Source: Bacteroidia bacterium
Lineage (GTDB): Bacteria; Bacteroidota; Bacteroidia; UKL13-3
DNA length: 64,000 bases
Assembly: GCA_023151275.1 (NCBI GenBank)
Contig: JAKLJI010000011.1
Location: forward strand, 1-64,000
Reading direction: 5' to 3'
The notes under the pieces are model-generated. The model saw only the letters and a list, made by a program, of their open reading frames with translations, ran no database searches and was not told the origin of the DNA. Numbering within the stretch: the first letter of the stretch is position 1; every line of letters starts with the position of its first letter. Position numbers and translations under genes: made by a program. Of this stretch, positions 45,241 through 54,257 are shown in pieces.

Positions 45241-45822
45241 TTAGCTATTCGCTTTGGCGTCAATTTGGTCGCAAAGGGCTGTGAAAATGGCTTCAACTTC
45301 GCCAATTCCGTTTACACCTTTGTATTTGTTTTGTGCCAAGTAATAATCTCTTACTGGAAAAGTTTCTGCATTGTACACATCAATTCTTTTCTGGATAACG
45401 GCAGGGTCCTGATCATCGGCACGGCCACTGTCTTTTCCACGAAGCAAGAGTCTGCGTTTAAGTTCTTCTTCTTCAACTTCCAGGGCAAGCATGAGGCTAA
45501 TGCTGGAATTCATCGACTCAAGTAGAGCATCAAGTGCAGCAGCTTGAGCGGATGTGCGTGGAAATCCATCAAAAATAAAACCTTTTGCATTTGGATTTTT
45601 CTTCACTTCTGCAGAAAGCATATTGATGGTAACTTCATCCGGAACCAATTGGCCTTGGTCGATAAAGCTTTTGGCAAGAACACCCAATTCGGTTTGGCCT
45701 TTAATATTCGCTCTGAATATGTCGCCGGTAGAAAGATGAACCAGGGAATAACGGTCAATCAATTTGGTGGATTGAGTTCCTTTGCCGGCACCCGGAGGGC
45801 CAAAAAGTACGATGTTAAGCAT
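45241..45822 (-). CDS. adk: Adenylate kinase
   Basis: The 193-residue protein has the P-loop FGPPGAGKGTQ, HLSTGDIFR for AMP binding, FDGFPRTSAQA, and a short LID (LLLRGKDSGRADDQDP) without the zinc-binding cysteines. It converts ATP plus AMP to two ADP. It lies between hpt and obgE on the minus strand, a gene grouping common in Bacteroidota. Confidence 0.96.
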   Translation of the reverse strand: MLNIVLFGPPGAGKGTQSTKLIDRYSLVHLSTGDIFRANIKGQTELGVLAKSFIDQGQLVPDEVTINMLSAEVKKNPNAKGFIFDGFPRTSAQAAALDALLESMNSSISLMLALEVEEEELKRRLLLRGKDSGRADDQDPAVIQKRIDVYNAETFPVRDYYLAQNKYKGVNGIGEVEAIFTALCDQIDAKANS

Positions 45823-45897
45823 GGATGAAGTTTTATAGACGCGAAATAAAACAAAGATTTCAATTCGGCAATCCGAAGATTATCAAACTGAAAAATT

Positions 45898-46440
45898 TCA
45901 GCTTTTTTCTTTTTCAACAAAAATCCCTTTTAGGTTTCGTCCGTACCCATCATAATCCAAACCATAACCCAGTAAAAACCGAGGTTCGGTTTCAAAGCCA
46001 CAGAAATCAGGTTCAATATCAACCTGAAGTGCTTTCGGTTTAAAAAGTAAGCTTACTGTAGCAATGGAAGCAGGATTTTGGAGTTGCAATTCGTTCAAAA
46101 TAAATTGAAGTGTAAGGCCGGTATCCACAATGTCTTCAATCACAATCAGGTGACGGTCTTTAACCGAATTACCTAGACCCAGAAGTTCCTTTACTTTGCC
46201 GCTACTACTGGTTCCTGTGTAGGAGCTAACCCGCATAAACGTAATCTCGCAGGGCATTTCCATTTCGCGGTACAAATCGGCTGCAAAAATGAACGAGCCG
46301 TTGAGAATACCAATAAAAAGAGGGTTTTTATCCTTGTAACGTTCATTGATTTCCTGGCCTATTTGGCGGATTCTTTCGGCAATTTTTTCAGCAGAAATGA
46401 AAGGAACAAATGTGCGATCAAGTACCTGAATTGAATTCAT
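45898..46440 (-). CDS. hpt: Hypoxanthine phosphoribosyltransferase
   Basis: From the ATG at 46440 (MNSIQVLDRTFVPFI) the product is 180 residues, the normal Hpt size; the open frame extends 12 codons upstream but without family similarity. The PRPP-binding motif is VIEDIVDTGLT, and the flexible loop region is RVSSYTGTSSSGKV. It salvages hypoxanthine or guanine to IMP or GMP. Divergent from the glycosyltransferase gene by 46 bp. Confidence 0.94.
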   Translation of the reverse strand: MNSIQVLDRTFVPFISAEKIAERIRQIGQEINERYKDKNPLFIGILNGSFIFAADLYREMEMPCEITFMRVSSYTGTSSSGKVKELLGLGNSVKDRHLIVIEDIVDTGLTLQFILNELQLQNPASIATVSLLFKPKALQVDIEPDFCGFETEPRFLLGYGLDYDGYGRNLKGIFVEKEKS

Positions 46441-46486
46441 CGGCCAAAAATAGGCTAATTCCCCGCAATCCTGCATATTTGTCGTG

Positions 46487-47620
46487 ATGGGTACTCAGCG
46501 TCGCATATTAGCAATCATTTCTTATCCTTTTTTGCCTGCAACCACAGGTGGTGAAATTTCAACCTTGAATATTTTGAATTTTATGGGGAAGAAAATGCCA
46601 CTTACAGTATTTACAGTTGAACCCTATAAACCCGTTGATAAGAATAGTTTTTCTTTTGAACTGATTTTTGGAATGCCTTTCAAAGCCTGGCGTTACCTCA
46701 ATCCGTTTTACCTTATTGCGATACACAAGTTAATCAAATCAAAAAATTGCAATACCATTTTCTTTGATCAACCTTGGATGGGTTGGATGATTCCCATTTT
46801 GAGGTTTGTGTTTGGCAAGCAGGTTTTTATTCGAAGCAATAATATTGAATACCTCCGTTTCAAAAGCATGAATAAAAGCTGGTGGTCGGTTTTGTACATG
46901 TACGAGAAACTGGCTTATTTGAGTGCCAATCTTGTCATTTTTGTAAGCGATATCGACCAAAATAAGGCCATTGTTGAATTCGGGTTATCACCGGATAAAA
47001 CTTTACTTACGCCTTATGGGGTTCCGCATAATCAGCTCCCTGAAAAAGTTCTGAATGCGCGCGAAATTCTGTTGAATCGTTACCGGATTAATGCAGATGC
47101 CAAGTTGTTTTTATTCTTTGCCACTTTATCCTATAAACCCAATGCGGAAGCGGTTGAGTTGATTTGTGGTCCTTTACTCGAACAATTGCGTTTGCGTTTT
47201 GGCAATTTTAAAATTCTAATTTGTGGCAAGAACCTGGACGATGAAATTCAAAAGCAAATCAATACCCTTCCTGAAGTAATTTATTGCGGATTTGTTGAAG
47301 ATATTGAAACCTATATCGATGGTGTAGATGCGATGTTTAATCCCATTGTAAGTGGGGGAGGAATCAAAACAAAAGCTGTTGATACCCTGGCAAGGGGGCA
47401 AAGGGTTATTTCAACAAGAACCGGCGCTGAAGGAATTGCTTCTGATTATTGTGGGAATTGCCTACAAATTGTTGAGGATTTTGATTGGGAAGGATTTGCG
47501 GATCAAGTTGTGGATTCCTTGAACGGTGCAGCTCCTGAATTGCCAAACCGTTTTTTTGAGCGGTACAGTTGGCCCGGGATTATCCAGGTTTTGCAAGATA
47601 AACTAGCGCAATTGCAATGA
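46487..47620 (+). CDS. Glycosyltransferase (GT4-like)
   Basis: The roughly 377-residue protein has a GT-B fold: N-terminal domain with PATTGGEISTLNIL, a mid segment (FIRSNNIEYLRF), and a C-terminal donor-binding part (FFATLSYKPNAEAVE, NPIVSGGGIKTKAVDTLARG, STRTGAEGI). A GTG three bases upstream is an alternative start. It is the first of four genes joined by short overlaps: its TGA overlaps the start of dgkA (ATGA). The grouping with DgkA, DUF1361 and CHAP proteins suggests a role in envelope glycolipid or polysaccharide synthesis; the sugar is unknown. Confidence 0.88.
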   Translation: MGTQRRILAIISYPFLPATTGGEISTLNILNFMGKKMPLTVFTVEPYKPVDKNSFSFELIFGMPFKAWRYLNPFYLIAIHKLIKSKNCNTIFFDQPWMGWMIPILRFVFGKQVFIRSNNIEYLRFKSMNKSWWSVLYMYEKLAYLSANLVIFVSDIDQNKAIVEFGLSPDKTLLTPYGVPHNQLPEKVLNAREILLNRYRINADAKLFLFFATLSYKPNAEAVELICGPLLEQLRLRFGNFKILICGKNLDDEIQKQINTLPEVIYCGFVEDIETYIDGVDAMFNPIVSGGGIKTKAVDTLARGQRVISTRTGAEGIASDYCGNCLQIVEDFDWEGFADQVVDSLNGAAPELPNRFFERYSWPGIIQVLQDKLAQLQ

Positions 47621-48012
47621 AGAAAAATGCTTCATTTTCCATCAAAGCGAGACTAAAAAGCTTTTCTTATGCTTTCAAGGGGTTCAAGCATTTGGTAATC
47701 AATGAACCTAATTTTAAGATTCATTTGGTTGCTGCAGTTCTTGTGTTTTCAGCAGGGTTTTATTTTCAGATTCAGGTAATCGAATGGGCATTGCTAGGAA
47801 TTTGTATTGGTGCTGTTTTATCTGCCGAAGCTTTTAACACTGCCCTGGAGTTGTTATGCGACGAAATTTCACCTGAACAAAATCCAACAATTGGGAAAAT
47901 AAAGGATATGTCTGCTTTTGCTGTACTAATTGTTTCACTTGTGGCGTTAGCAATTGGTTGTTTACTATTTATCCCTTATTTGTCTGATGCATTTAGCCAA
48001 AATTTCAGCTGA
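47617..48012 (+). CDS. dgkA: Diacylglycerol kinase family protein (DgkA-like)
   Basis: The 131-residue integral membrane protein has the DgkA hallmarks: KSFSYAFKGFKHLVINEPNFKIH at the N-terminus (key part KGFKHLVINEPNFKIH), AEAFNTALELLCD in the active site, and KDMSAFAVLI, with three hydrophobic helices. Members phosphorylate diacylglycerol or undecaprenol; in Bacteroidota the undecaprenol role is plausible because it would feed lipid carrier to glycan synthesis. Its start overlaps the glycosyltransferase stop, and its end overlaps the DUF1361 gene by about 26 bp. Confidence 0.92.
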   Translation: MKKNASFSIKARLKSFSYAFKGFKHLVINEPNFKIHLVAAVLVFSAGFYFQIQVIEWALLGICIGAVLSAEAFNTALELLCDEISPEQNPTIGKIKDMSAFAVLIVSLVALAIGCLLFIPYLSDAFSQNFS

Positions 48013-48652
48013 AACCCGAATTTTATTCGCATGGACTTTATTCAGTATTGCCCTGTATTTGGTGCGAGTTGAAGTCCATCAAAAATGGAATTACCTGTTT
48101 TTGAATTGGAACCTTGGACTTGCGGCCATTCCCTGGTTTTTGAGTTTATTGCTTCCCAAGCAGGATGAGCGAATTGCTTTTCGTTTATTGGGTTGGATGA
48201 TTATTCCGGTTTGGCTCTTGTTCTTCCCCAATGCACCTTATATTATTACCGATTTAATCCATATTCGAAGCGGTAAACCTTCCTTGAAATGGTTTGATAT
48301 TTTTATGATTAGCTCGTATGCGATTTCAGGGTTGTTGTTTGGATTATTAAGCCTTCAGCGCATATTGAAATGGATTGCGCCTCAAGCTGGAATCCGTGCC
48401 ACTTTGTTTTTTGGCTCCTTGTTGTTGATACTCGCGGCATACGGAGTTTACCTGGGCCGCTTTTTGCGTTGGAATAGCTGGGATTTGTTCACTCGTCCGG
48501 AAGATCTGTTGAGCGATGTGTATTTCACACTTCGTCATCCCTATTCCAATCCAAGGGCTTGGGGAGTTACCTTGGTTCTTGGTTTAATGCTCAACCTAAT
48601 TTTCTTTTCTTTTGTAAAAATCTCCAGCCTAAGAAAGCAGGAGCGTTCATGA
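47987..48652 (+). CDS. DUF1361 membrane protein
   Basis: From the ATG at 47987 (MHLAKISAETRILFAW) the product is 221 residues with six or seven hydrophobic helices and the DUF1361 core LFFPNAPYIITDLIHIR plus YGVYLGRFLRWNSWDL. The molecular function of the family is not known. The start lies inside the 3' end of dgkA and the stop overlaps the CHAP gene start (ATGA), so it is translated as part of the coupled operon. Confidence 0.88.
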   Translation: MHLAKISAETRILFAWTLFSIALYLVRVEVHQKWNYLFLNWNLGLAAIPWFLSLLLPKQDERIAFRLLGWMIIPVWLLFFPNAPYIITDLIHIRSGKPSLKWFDIFMISSYAISGLLFGLLSLQRILKWIAPQAGIRATLFFGSLLLILAAYGVYLGRFLRWNSWDLFTRPEDLLSDVYFTLRHPYSNPRAWGVTLVLGLMLNLIFFSFVKISSLRKQERS

Positions 48653-49236
48653 GAACTTTAGCTTGCTTGTCTGGCTTAATTGCTCTTTTTTCAGGATTGT
48701 TACCTGGATGCCGGTTTGTCAATCAATCATCCTTTTCTATTGGAGATAAGGTGGACAGTTTGAATGGGGTTTATGTTTATTACAATGGTCCAGTAAGTCA
48801 TCAAGCAGGCAGACATTTAACTAAGGACGGATACAATTTAGGTCTGAAATACCAATGTGTTGAGTTTGTAAAGCGATATTATTTTCAATTTTACGGGCAC
48901 AGAATGCCAAATTCGTATGGGAATGCAAGCGATTTTTTCAATCCAGCGCTTCATGACGGGGAATTGAACAAGGAGAGAGGATTGGTACAGTTTTCCAATA
49001 ATTCCTCGGAAAAGCCTCAGGTAGGAGATTTGTTAGTTTTTGGTGCAACACCAATAAATAAGTATGGACATGTTGCCATAGTGGCCGGGGTTTTTAATGA
49101 TGAGCTTGAAATTATTCAGCAAAATCCCGGGAAGTTTGGAAGCTCAAGGGAGCGAATTGGTTTGAAATTAAAATCGGGCAAATGGCAGCTACAAAGCCCA
49201 AGGATACGCGGTTGGTTACGCTTGCCGAAAAACTAG
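48649..49236 (+). CDS. CHAP-domain lipoprotein (putative amidase/peptidase)
   Basis: From the ATG at 48649, which overlaps the DUF1361 stop, the protein is 195 residues with a lipoprotein-like signal ending LLPGC (Cys 21). The CHAP (NlpC/P60-like) fold has the nucleophile C70 in LGLKYQCVEFVKRYY, the histidine in YGHVAIVAG, and IIQQNPG. Such enzymes cleave peptidoglycan peptides or glutathionyl-type amides. Location in the envelope operon favours peptidoglycan remodelling. Confidence 0.88.
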   Translation: MRTLACLSGLIALFSGLLPGCRFVNQSSFSIGDKVDSLNGVYVYYNGPVSHQAGRHLTKDGYNLGLKYQCVEFVKRYYFQFYGHRMPNSYGNASDFFNPALHDGELNKERGLVQFSNNSSEKPQVGDLLVFGATPINKYGHVAIVAGVFNDELEIIQQNPGKFGSSRERIGLKLKSGKWQLQSPRIRGWLRLPKN

Positions 49237-49346
49237 CAAATTACGCAAACGTTTGTGTAATTCATTTCTTATTGACTTTCAATTCATTGTTAAAACCTAC
49301 TTAAAATTTTAAATTCTTTCTCGAAAGGAGTCAATATTTTGGACCG

Positions 49347-49958
49347 ATGAAATCATTTTGGGAAGAACGATACGCTGAGGAGGACTATATTTATGGAGAG
49401 TTGCCTAATGCGTATTTGCAACTGAAATTAAAGGGTTTAAAGTCGGGAAAGATCTTGTTTCCTGCTGATGGAGAAGGTAGGAATTCAGTGTATGCAGCCG
49501 GTATGGGTTGGCAGGTTTTTGCGTATGATTTTAGTGAAAAAGCCAAAGAAAAGGCATTTAAACTCGCGAATCGCAAAGGAGTTGAGATAAATTATACAGT
49601 GGGGAATATTAAAGAGGTGCAATTCGAAAAAGAATCATTTGATGCAATTGGCCTAATTTATTCACATGTCCCAACCGATTTGAGAGCGGCATTATTTCAA
49701 CAAGTTCATTATTGCTTAAAGCCTGGAGGTCGTTTGATTTTTGAAGCATTCAGTAAAAATCACAACCTCTATCAACAAGTGAATCCAAATGCCGGTGGCC
49801 CAAGGGATATCAATATGCTTTATTCTGTAGAGGAATTACAAGCCGGTTTTGAAGGATTTACCTGGAAAGACCTGAAAGAAGAGGTTGTTGATTTGAACGA
49901 AGGTCCCTTTCATCAGGGAAGATCCGCTGTAATTCGGGCTTTTGGGGTGAAAAACTAG
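49347..49958 (+). CDS. SAM-dependent methyltransferase (TehB/thiopurine-like class I)
   Basis: The 203-residue protein opens FWEERYAEEDYIYGELPNAY, typical of the small TehB-like group, and has the SAM motif ILFPADGEGRNSVYAA, the acidic residue in VFAYDFSEKA, the VGNIKEVQF region and LKPGGRLIFEAF. Substrate unknown; tellurite or thiol methylation is described for relatives. It lies 110 bp after the CHAP gene and probably has its own promoter. Confidence 0.88.
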   Translation: MKSFWEERYAEEDYIYGELPNAYLQLKLKGLKSGKILFPADGEGRNSVYAAGMGWQVFAYDFSEKAKEKAFKLANRKGVEINYTVGNIKEVQFEKESFDAIGLIYSHVPTDLRAALFQQVHYCLKPGGRLIFEAFSKNHNLYQQVNPNAGGPRDINMLYSVEELQAGFEGFTWKDLKEEVVDLNEGPFHQGRSAVIRAFGVKN

Positions 49959-49972
49959 CTGGAAAAATTTTC

Positions 49973-51943
49973 TCAATCCTGCTTTACCAATTTTACCAAC
50001 TTGGTGCCCAGCCTGATGAAATAAATGCCCGGGACATATTTACTTAAAGAAATTTGAGATTTTCCTTCCACAATTCCTGATTCAAGTTCTGTTCCAAGGA
50101 TATTCGTTAAGGTCCATATTTCCTCCTTGGGCGATTCTATTGTGAGTTTACTCTGAACCGGATTTGGGTAAATTAAAACTCCTGGTTCTAATTGATTTGG
50201 AAAGATTGAATTCAGCAGGACGGAATAGCATAGGCTGGAATCCTTGCAATTTCCTTTACTCAGAATGGCTTTGTAAATGCCTGATTGTTTGGCAATCAAT
50301 TGGAGATTAGTTTCTCCTGCTAAATGTTTCCCACTGGAACAATCAACCCATTGAACCTTCGCTAGGGTGTCAAGAACCTGCAGTTCGGTCCCATTTTGTT
50401 TAATTCCGGTATTAATGGTTGTTTCTGTCAAAAGGAGGTAGTATAGGGAATCGCACCCATAAACCGGTTTAGTAACTACTGAATAAATCCCGGGAACAGC
50501 AGAAACTTTTGTGTTTCGAAAAAAAATTTCATTGTCACCTTTGCAGAATGTAATAGAAATGCTTGGTTCAGCCAGGCTGCATGGTTTTCCAAATTCATAA
50601 ACAGAACCTGCATTTTGAACATAAAATTCATTGGATGAATCCTGGTCATCAAAAGGTGCTTGAACAAATATTCTGTTTATTCCCAATGCGAATTCTGTTC
50701 CAAATCGGTCACTTTCAGAGAATCCTTCTTTTCTGTCTGCGGCAACTAACTTTTTCAAGTACGAGTAATTTTGATTGGGAAATTCCCGGTTAAACAAAAA
50801 AACTGCCCCGGTATTATTCAACAAAAGTGAGTCTCGCCAATTTGTATCATCGAGTGGGGCTGAAATTGCTATTTGGTCTTTCTGAATTGCCACTTTGTAA
50901 CCAAATTGGTCATTCAATCCGGGATGAGGGCTTTTAAATGTTTGACTTAATGTCCAATTGTTGTTAACGAGGGTGTATAAATAAGCCAATCCTACAGGGC
51001 CTGCAAGGGAATCATCCGGGTTCACATCTGTATGGGAGCCAACCAAGAATTCATTTCCATGTAATGCAATTGATTGTCCGAACCGCGTTTTATAAGTTCC
51101 TGTAAAAGCATAGGGCGGTTTTATGCTATCGTATTCTTCCCAAATATTGCTTTGATTTTTTTTATACAAATAAATGCGTGTATTGCTGCCAATTTCACTT
51201 CCCTGATAGTTTATGCTATGGCTACTTACAAAACAAAGGCTATCGTTTAAGGCAATCTGACTTCCAAAAAATGTTGTTTGTGAGGACCTATTTGAAGGAC
51301 AAATTTTCCTTTGCCATTCCCATGTATTGGAAGGGCTTAATTTAAAAACATGAACCGAGCCTGTCCACAAAAAGGGATTTAGATTATTGCTGTCGGTATT
51401 GTCATAGGGCACTCCAACGAACAGAAAACTGTCAGACATTGCAAGGGAGGCTCCAAACCTAAGATTTGTAACAGGGAACGGTGCAGTTAGCCGTTGTACT
51501 TCAAGCCATTTATTTCCCGATTTTTTAAAAACATAAACAGCGCCTACTTTGCTTTCACCAGCCACAGTTTCTTCATAAGCGCTAATTGCCAGCCAGTCTT
51601 TATAAAAAGAAATTGCATGTCCGAATCGAGCATTTTGTATCCTGTTTTCAGGTTGAATAAATTGGATGAATTCAAGCTGCTGTTCATGAATGGAATAGCA
51701 ATATACTGCCCCTGAGAAGGATTTTGAAACTATTCCGGAACTATCCAGGTGTTCGTTTTCGGAGCCAATAAAGCCAAAACTATCATTCAATTGAATGCTG
51801 TTTCCAAAAAAAAGGTCCGTGCTTCTTATTCGAGCAGTATGTTTGTTATAAGGTCGCGAAAGGTCGGATTGAGCGAAAAGAATCGCATTTCTGAAAAAGA
51901 TAAGTAGCAATAATAGAAATAGGGGAGTTGCTGTATTTTTCAT
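49973..51943 (-). CDS. Secreted FG-GAP/beta-propeller protein with T9SS tail
   Basis: The 656-residue protein has a signal peptide (LFLLLLLIFFRNAILFAQ), seven or so FG-GAP-like repeats, each with FG or RFG at the start and VYVFKK or VHVFKL later (for example NLRFGASLAMSDSFLFVG), then a short region with cysteines and a type A T9SS domain (VLIYPNPVQSKLTIES ... LVKLVKQD). It probably forms an extracellular propeller for binding. Convergent with the methyltransferase gene, 14 bp apart. Confidence 0.88.
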   Translation of the reverse strand: MKNTATPLFLLLLLIFFRNAILFAQSDLSRPYNKHTARIRSTDLFFGNSIQLNDSFGFIGSENEHLDSSGIVSKSFSGAVYCYSIHEQQLEFIQFIQPENRIQNARFGHAISFYKDWLAISAYEETVAGESKVGAVYVFKKSGNKWLEVQRLTAPFPVTNLRFGASLAMSDSFLFVGVPYDNTDSNNLNPFLWTGSVHVFKLSPSNTWEWQRKICPSNRSSQTTFFGSQIALNDSLCFVSSHSINYQGSEIGSNTRIYLYKKNQSNIWEEYDSIKPPYAFTGTYKTRFGQSIALHGNEFLVGSHTDVNPDDSLAGPVGLAYLYTLVNNNWTLSQTFKSPHPGLNDQFGYKVAIQKDQIAISAPLDDTNWRDSLLLNNTGAVFLFNREFPNQNYSYLKKLVAADRKEGFSESDRFGTEFALGINRIFVQAPFDDQDSSNEFYVQNAGSVYEFGKPCSLAEPSISITFCKGDNEIFFRNTKVSAVPGIYSVVTKPVYGCDSLYYLLLTETTINTGIKQNGTELQVLDTLAKVQWVDCSSGKHLAGETNLQLIAKQSGIYKAILSKGNCKDSSLCYSVLLNSIFPNQLEPGVLIYPNPVQSKLTIESPKEEIWTLTNILGTELESGIVEGKSQISLSKYVPGIYFIRLGTKLVKLVKQD

Positions 51944-51986
51944 TTACTGGCTTTTCATAAAGGTAAGCATTTCAGGCCAAAATTAA

Positions 51987-52715
51987 TCAATCCACTACAC
52001 TGATTTGATCCTCTCCCAGTAAGGGTAGCCGTTTAAATTTCATCAGCAGTTGTGCAACTGTTACAACATCTTTTTGGCAATAGGTGCGAATCCGCTCCAA
52101 ATCTCTTTCTTTCCAATACACCATCCAGACCATGCTTCCATCAATATCATCTTTGGGAGTTGGAATACCAAAGGTGCTTGCCAATAAAACCAATGAGGTG
52201 AAGCTCTTGTAGTCGCCAAATTTCCAAAGCTCCATGGTGTCGAGCAAATTGACTTCCCAGGGTTTCTTGCCAGCAATGTCAAGTAAATCCGGGATTTCAA
52301 GTCCATTAATCAGGCATCTTCTAGCAATAAACGGATAATCAAATTCTTTACCATTGTGGGCGCAAAGCGAAGCTCCCAAATCAGAGAAAGGTCGCTTACG
52401 AAGAAGTCCTGAAAAGCCTTCCAGAATTTGCTTTTCATCATCTCCATAGTAACTCTTCACCCTGAACTGGTAATTGCCATCCATATCGCGCAAAAAGAAA
52501 CCGCAGGAAATACAAACTATTTTGCCAAATTCCGCATAAATACCTGCTCGTGGATACAAGTCCAGTTCGTTCTGACCTTCTTCCCTTCGCAATCCCTGGG
52601 CTTTCTTCATCCACAAATCGCGCCAGGTTTCATCTAATAAATCAAGACTTGGATACTGTGGTACCGTTTCAATGTCGATTACAAGTACCTTGCTTAGGTC
52701 GGTTTGATTGAGCAT
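51987..52715 (-). CDS. 3'-5' exonuclease, PolB-like DEDDy family
   Basis: From the ATG at 52715 (MLNQTDLSKVLVIDIETVP) the product is 242 residues. The catalytic motifs are VIDIETVP (Exo I), LCAHNGKEFDYPF (Exo II) and YCQKDVVTVAQLL (Exo III). The domain resembles predicted PolB-type 3'-5' exonucleases found alone in many Bacteroidota. It would act in DNA repair or RNA/DNA turnover; it is not linked to other repair genes here. An in-frame ATG five codons upstream is less likely. Confidence 0.9.
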   Translation of the reverse strand: MLNQTDLSKVLVIDIETVPQYPSLDLLDETWRDLWMKKAQGLRREEGQNELDLYPRAGIYAEFGKIVCISCGFFLRDMDGNYQFRVKSYYGDDEKQILEGFSGLLRKRPFSDLGASLCAHNGKEFDYPFIARRCLINGLEIPDLLDIAGKKPWEVNLLDTMELWKFGDYKSFTSLVLLASTFGIPTPKDDIDGSMVWMVYWKERDLERIRTYCQKDVVTVAQLLMKFKRLPLLGEDQISVVD

Positions 52716-52792
52716 ATAACAAAGGTGCAAAACAAAAAGAGGACCTGCTAATGCAAAGTCCTCTAATTTGTAATGAATTATTTAGGTATTCC

Positions 52793-54175
52793 TTAGTGAA
52801 TGCCGTGCATCATCTTCTTCAATTGGTTTGAAATAATCAATACAGTCAAACCAAGTACAATTACTACAACCGAAATAATGGTGAAGATGGTTTGCGCTCC
52901 CATGGTTGCAAAAAACTGAACAAGGTAACCCGATAGGAAATTAGCTATGAAAGAGCTCAGGAACCAAACACCCATCATCAATGAACCCAAACGCAGAGGT
53001 GCTAACTTGGTAACCATGGATAAGCCAACAGGACTTAAACAAAGTTCACCCATAGTATGAATTAAGTAAGTTCCAACCAACCACATCAGGTTCGCTTTAA
53101 CAGCAGTATCTGCAACGTCTCCGCCACGTTCAAGAGCGGCCCCAATCATCAAAAAGAAACCCACTCCCAGTAAAATCATGCCTAATCCCATTTTAATAAT
53201 GGTATTGGGCTCTTTTTTGTTTTTGGCTAAATAGGTCCATAACCAGGTAAATACAGGTCCCAACAATACAATAAACAAGGGGTTAACGCTCTGGAACCAG
53301 CTGGTAGGAACAGTCCAATCCAACATGCCAACGTGACGATCAATATAACGGTCGGTGTAGAGTGAAATTGAAGAACCTGCTTGTTCAAATCCTGCCCAGA
53401 AGAAAATATTGAACAACATCATGATAACGATAACCGAAAGGCGATTTTTTTCTTCTTTGGTTAATGGAGGATCTACCTGACCAGATTTTGCAGCTTCTGC
53501 TTTTTGCAATTTTGCACCGGGCTCTTTTCCAAGTTCGCCCAGGTATTGCTGACCAAGAATATTAAACAGCAATTGACCAAGTACCATACCAATACCGGCA
53601 GCTAAGAAGCCATAATTAAATCCATAGGAAAGAATAGCTCCAGTTGCGCCGTCTTTTACAGCAAATAAATCTTCTGCCAAATAGCCACAAACCAAAGGCG
53701 CTAAGAATGCACCCAGGTTAATGCCCATGTAGAAAATGGTAAATGCCGCATCTTTACGGGTATCACCAGCCGGATATAGCTGTCCAACAATGGTTGAAAT
53801 ATTTGGTTTGAAGAAGCCATTACCTATAATCAACAAAATCAATCCCAGGTAAAAGAAAGGAAGCGCGTTGGCTGACGACATAAACAAAGAAAACTGACCC
53901 AAAGCCATCATGATACCACCAATGGTGATTGAACGCCTTTGTCCAATAAAATTATCGGCTAACCAACCTCCAAAAATTGGGGTTAAGTAAACCAAACCGG
54001 TATAAATTCCATACAACAAACCTGCATTGGCATCATCAAATCCCAAACCACCTTCAATGGTTGCTTTGGTTAAATAAAGTGTAAGAAGGCCACGCATGCC
54101 ATAATAGCTAAAGCGCTCCCACATTTCGGTTGCGAAAAGTAGGTAAAGACCCTTTGGATGTCCGGTATTACTCAT
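52793..54175 (-). CDS. POT/PTR-family proton-coupled peptide transporter
   Basis: From the ATG at 54175 (MSNTGHPKGLYLLFATEMWE) the product is 460 residues; the longer frame to 54364 overlaps the divergent lipoprotein gene and is rejected. Helix 1 carries the ERFSYYGMRGLL family motif, followed by GGWLADNFIGQRR and the PTR2 signature region FKPNISTIVGQLYP ... FTIFYMGINLGAFLAPLVCG, and about 12-14 hydrophobic helices. It imports di- and tripeptides with protons across the inner membrane. The neighbouring protease and peptidase genes may supply substrates, though not in the same operon. Confidence 0.94.
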   Translation of the reverse strand: MSNTGHPKGLYLLFATEMWERFSYYGMRGLLTLYLTKATIEGGLGFDDANAGLLYGIYTGLVYLTPIFGGWLADNFIGQRRSITIGGIMMALGQFSLFMSSANALPFFYLGLILLIIGNGFFKPNISTIVGQLYPAGDTRKDAAFTIFYMGINLGAFLAPLVCGYLAEDLFAVKDGATGAILSYGFNYGFLAAGIGMVLGQLLFNILGQQYLGELGKEPGAKLQKAEAAKSGQVDPPLTKEEKNRLSVIVIMMLFNIFFWAGFEQAGSSISLYTDRYIDRHVGMLDWTVPTSWFQSVNPLFIVLLGPVFTWLWTYLAKNKKEPNTIIKMGLGMILLGVGFFLMIGAALERGGDVADTAVKANLMWLVGTYLIHTMGELCLSPVGLSMVTKLAPLRLGSLMMGVWFLSSFIANFLSGYLVQFFATMGAQTIFTIISVVVIVLGLTVLIISNQLKKMMHGIH

Positions 54176-54257
54176 AGTATCGTTTAGGTTAAGAAAATGC
54201 AATATAGAGGGAAAGGTCACATTTGCAAAATCCATGTCAATACCGCAGATTTGTTGT

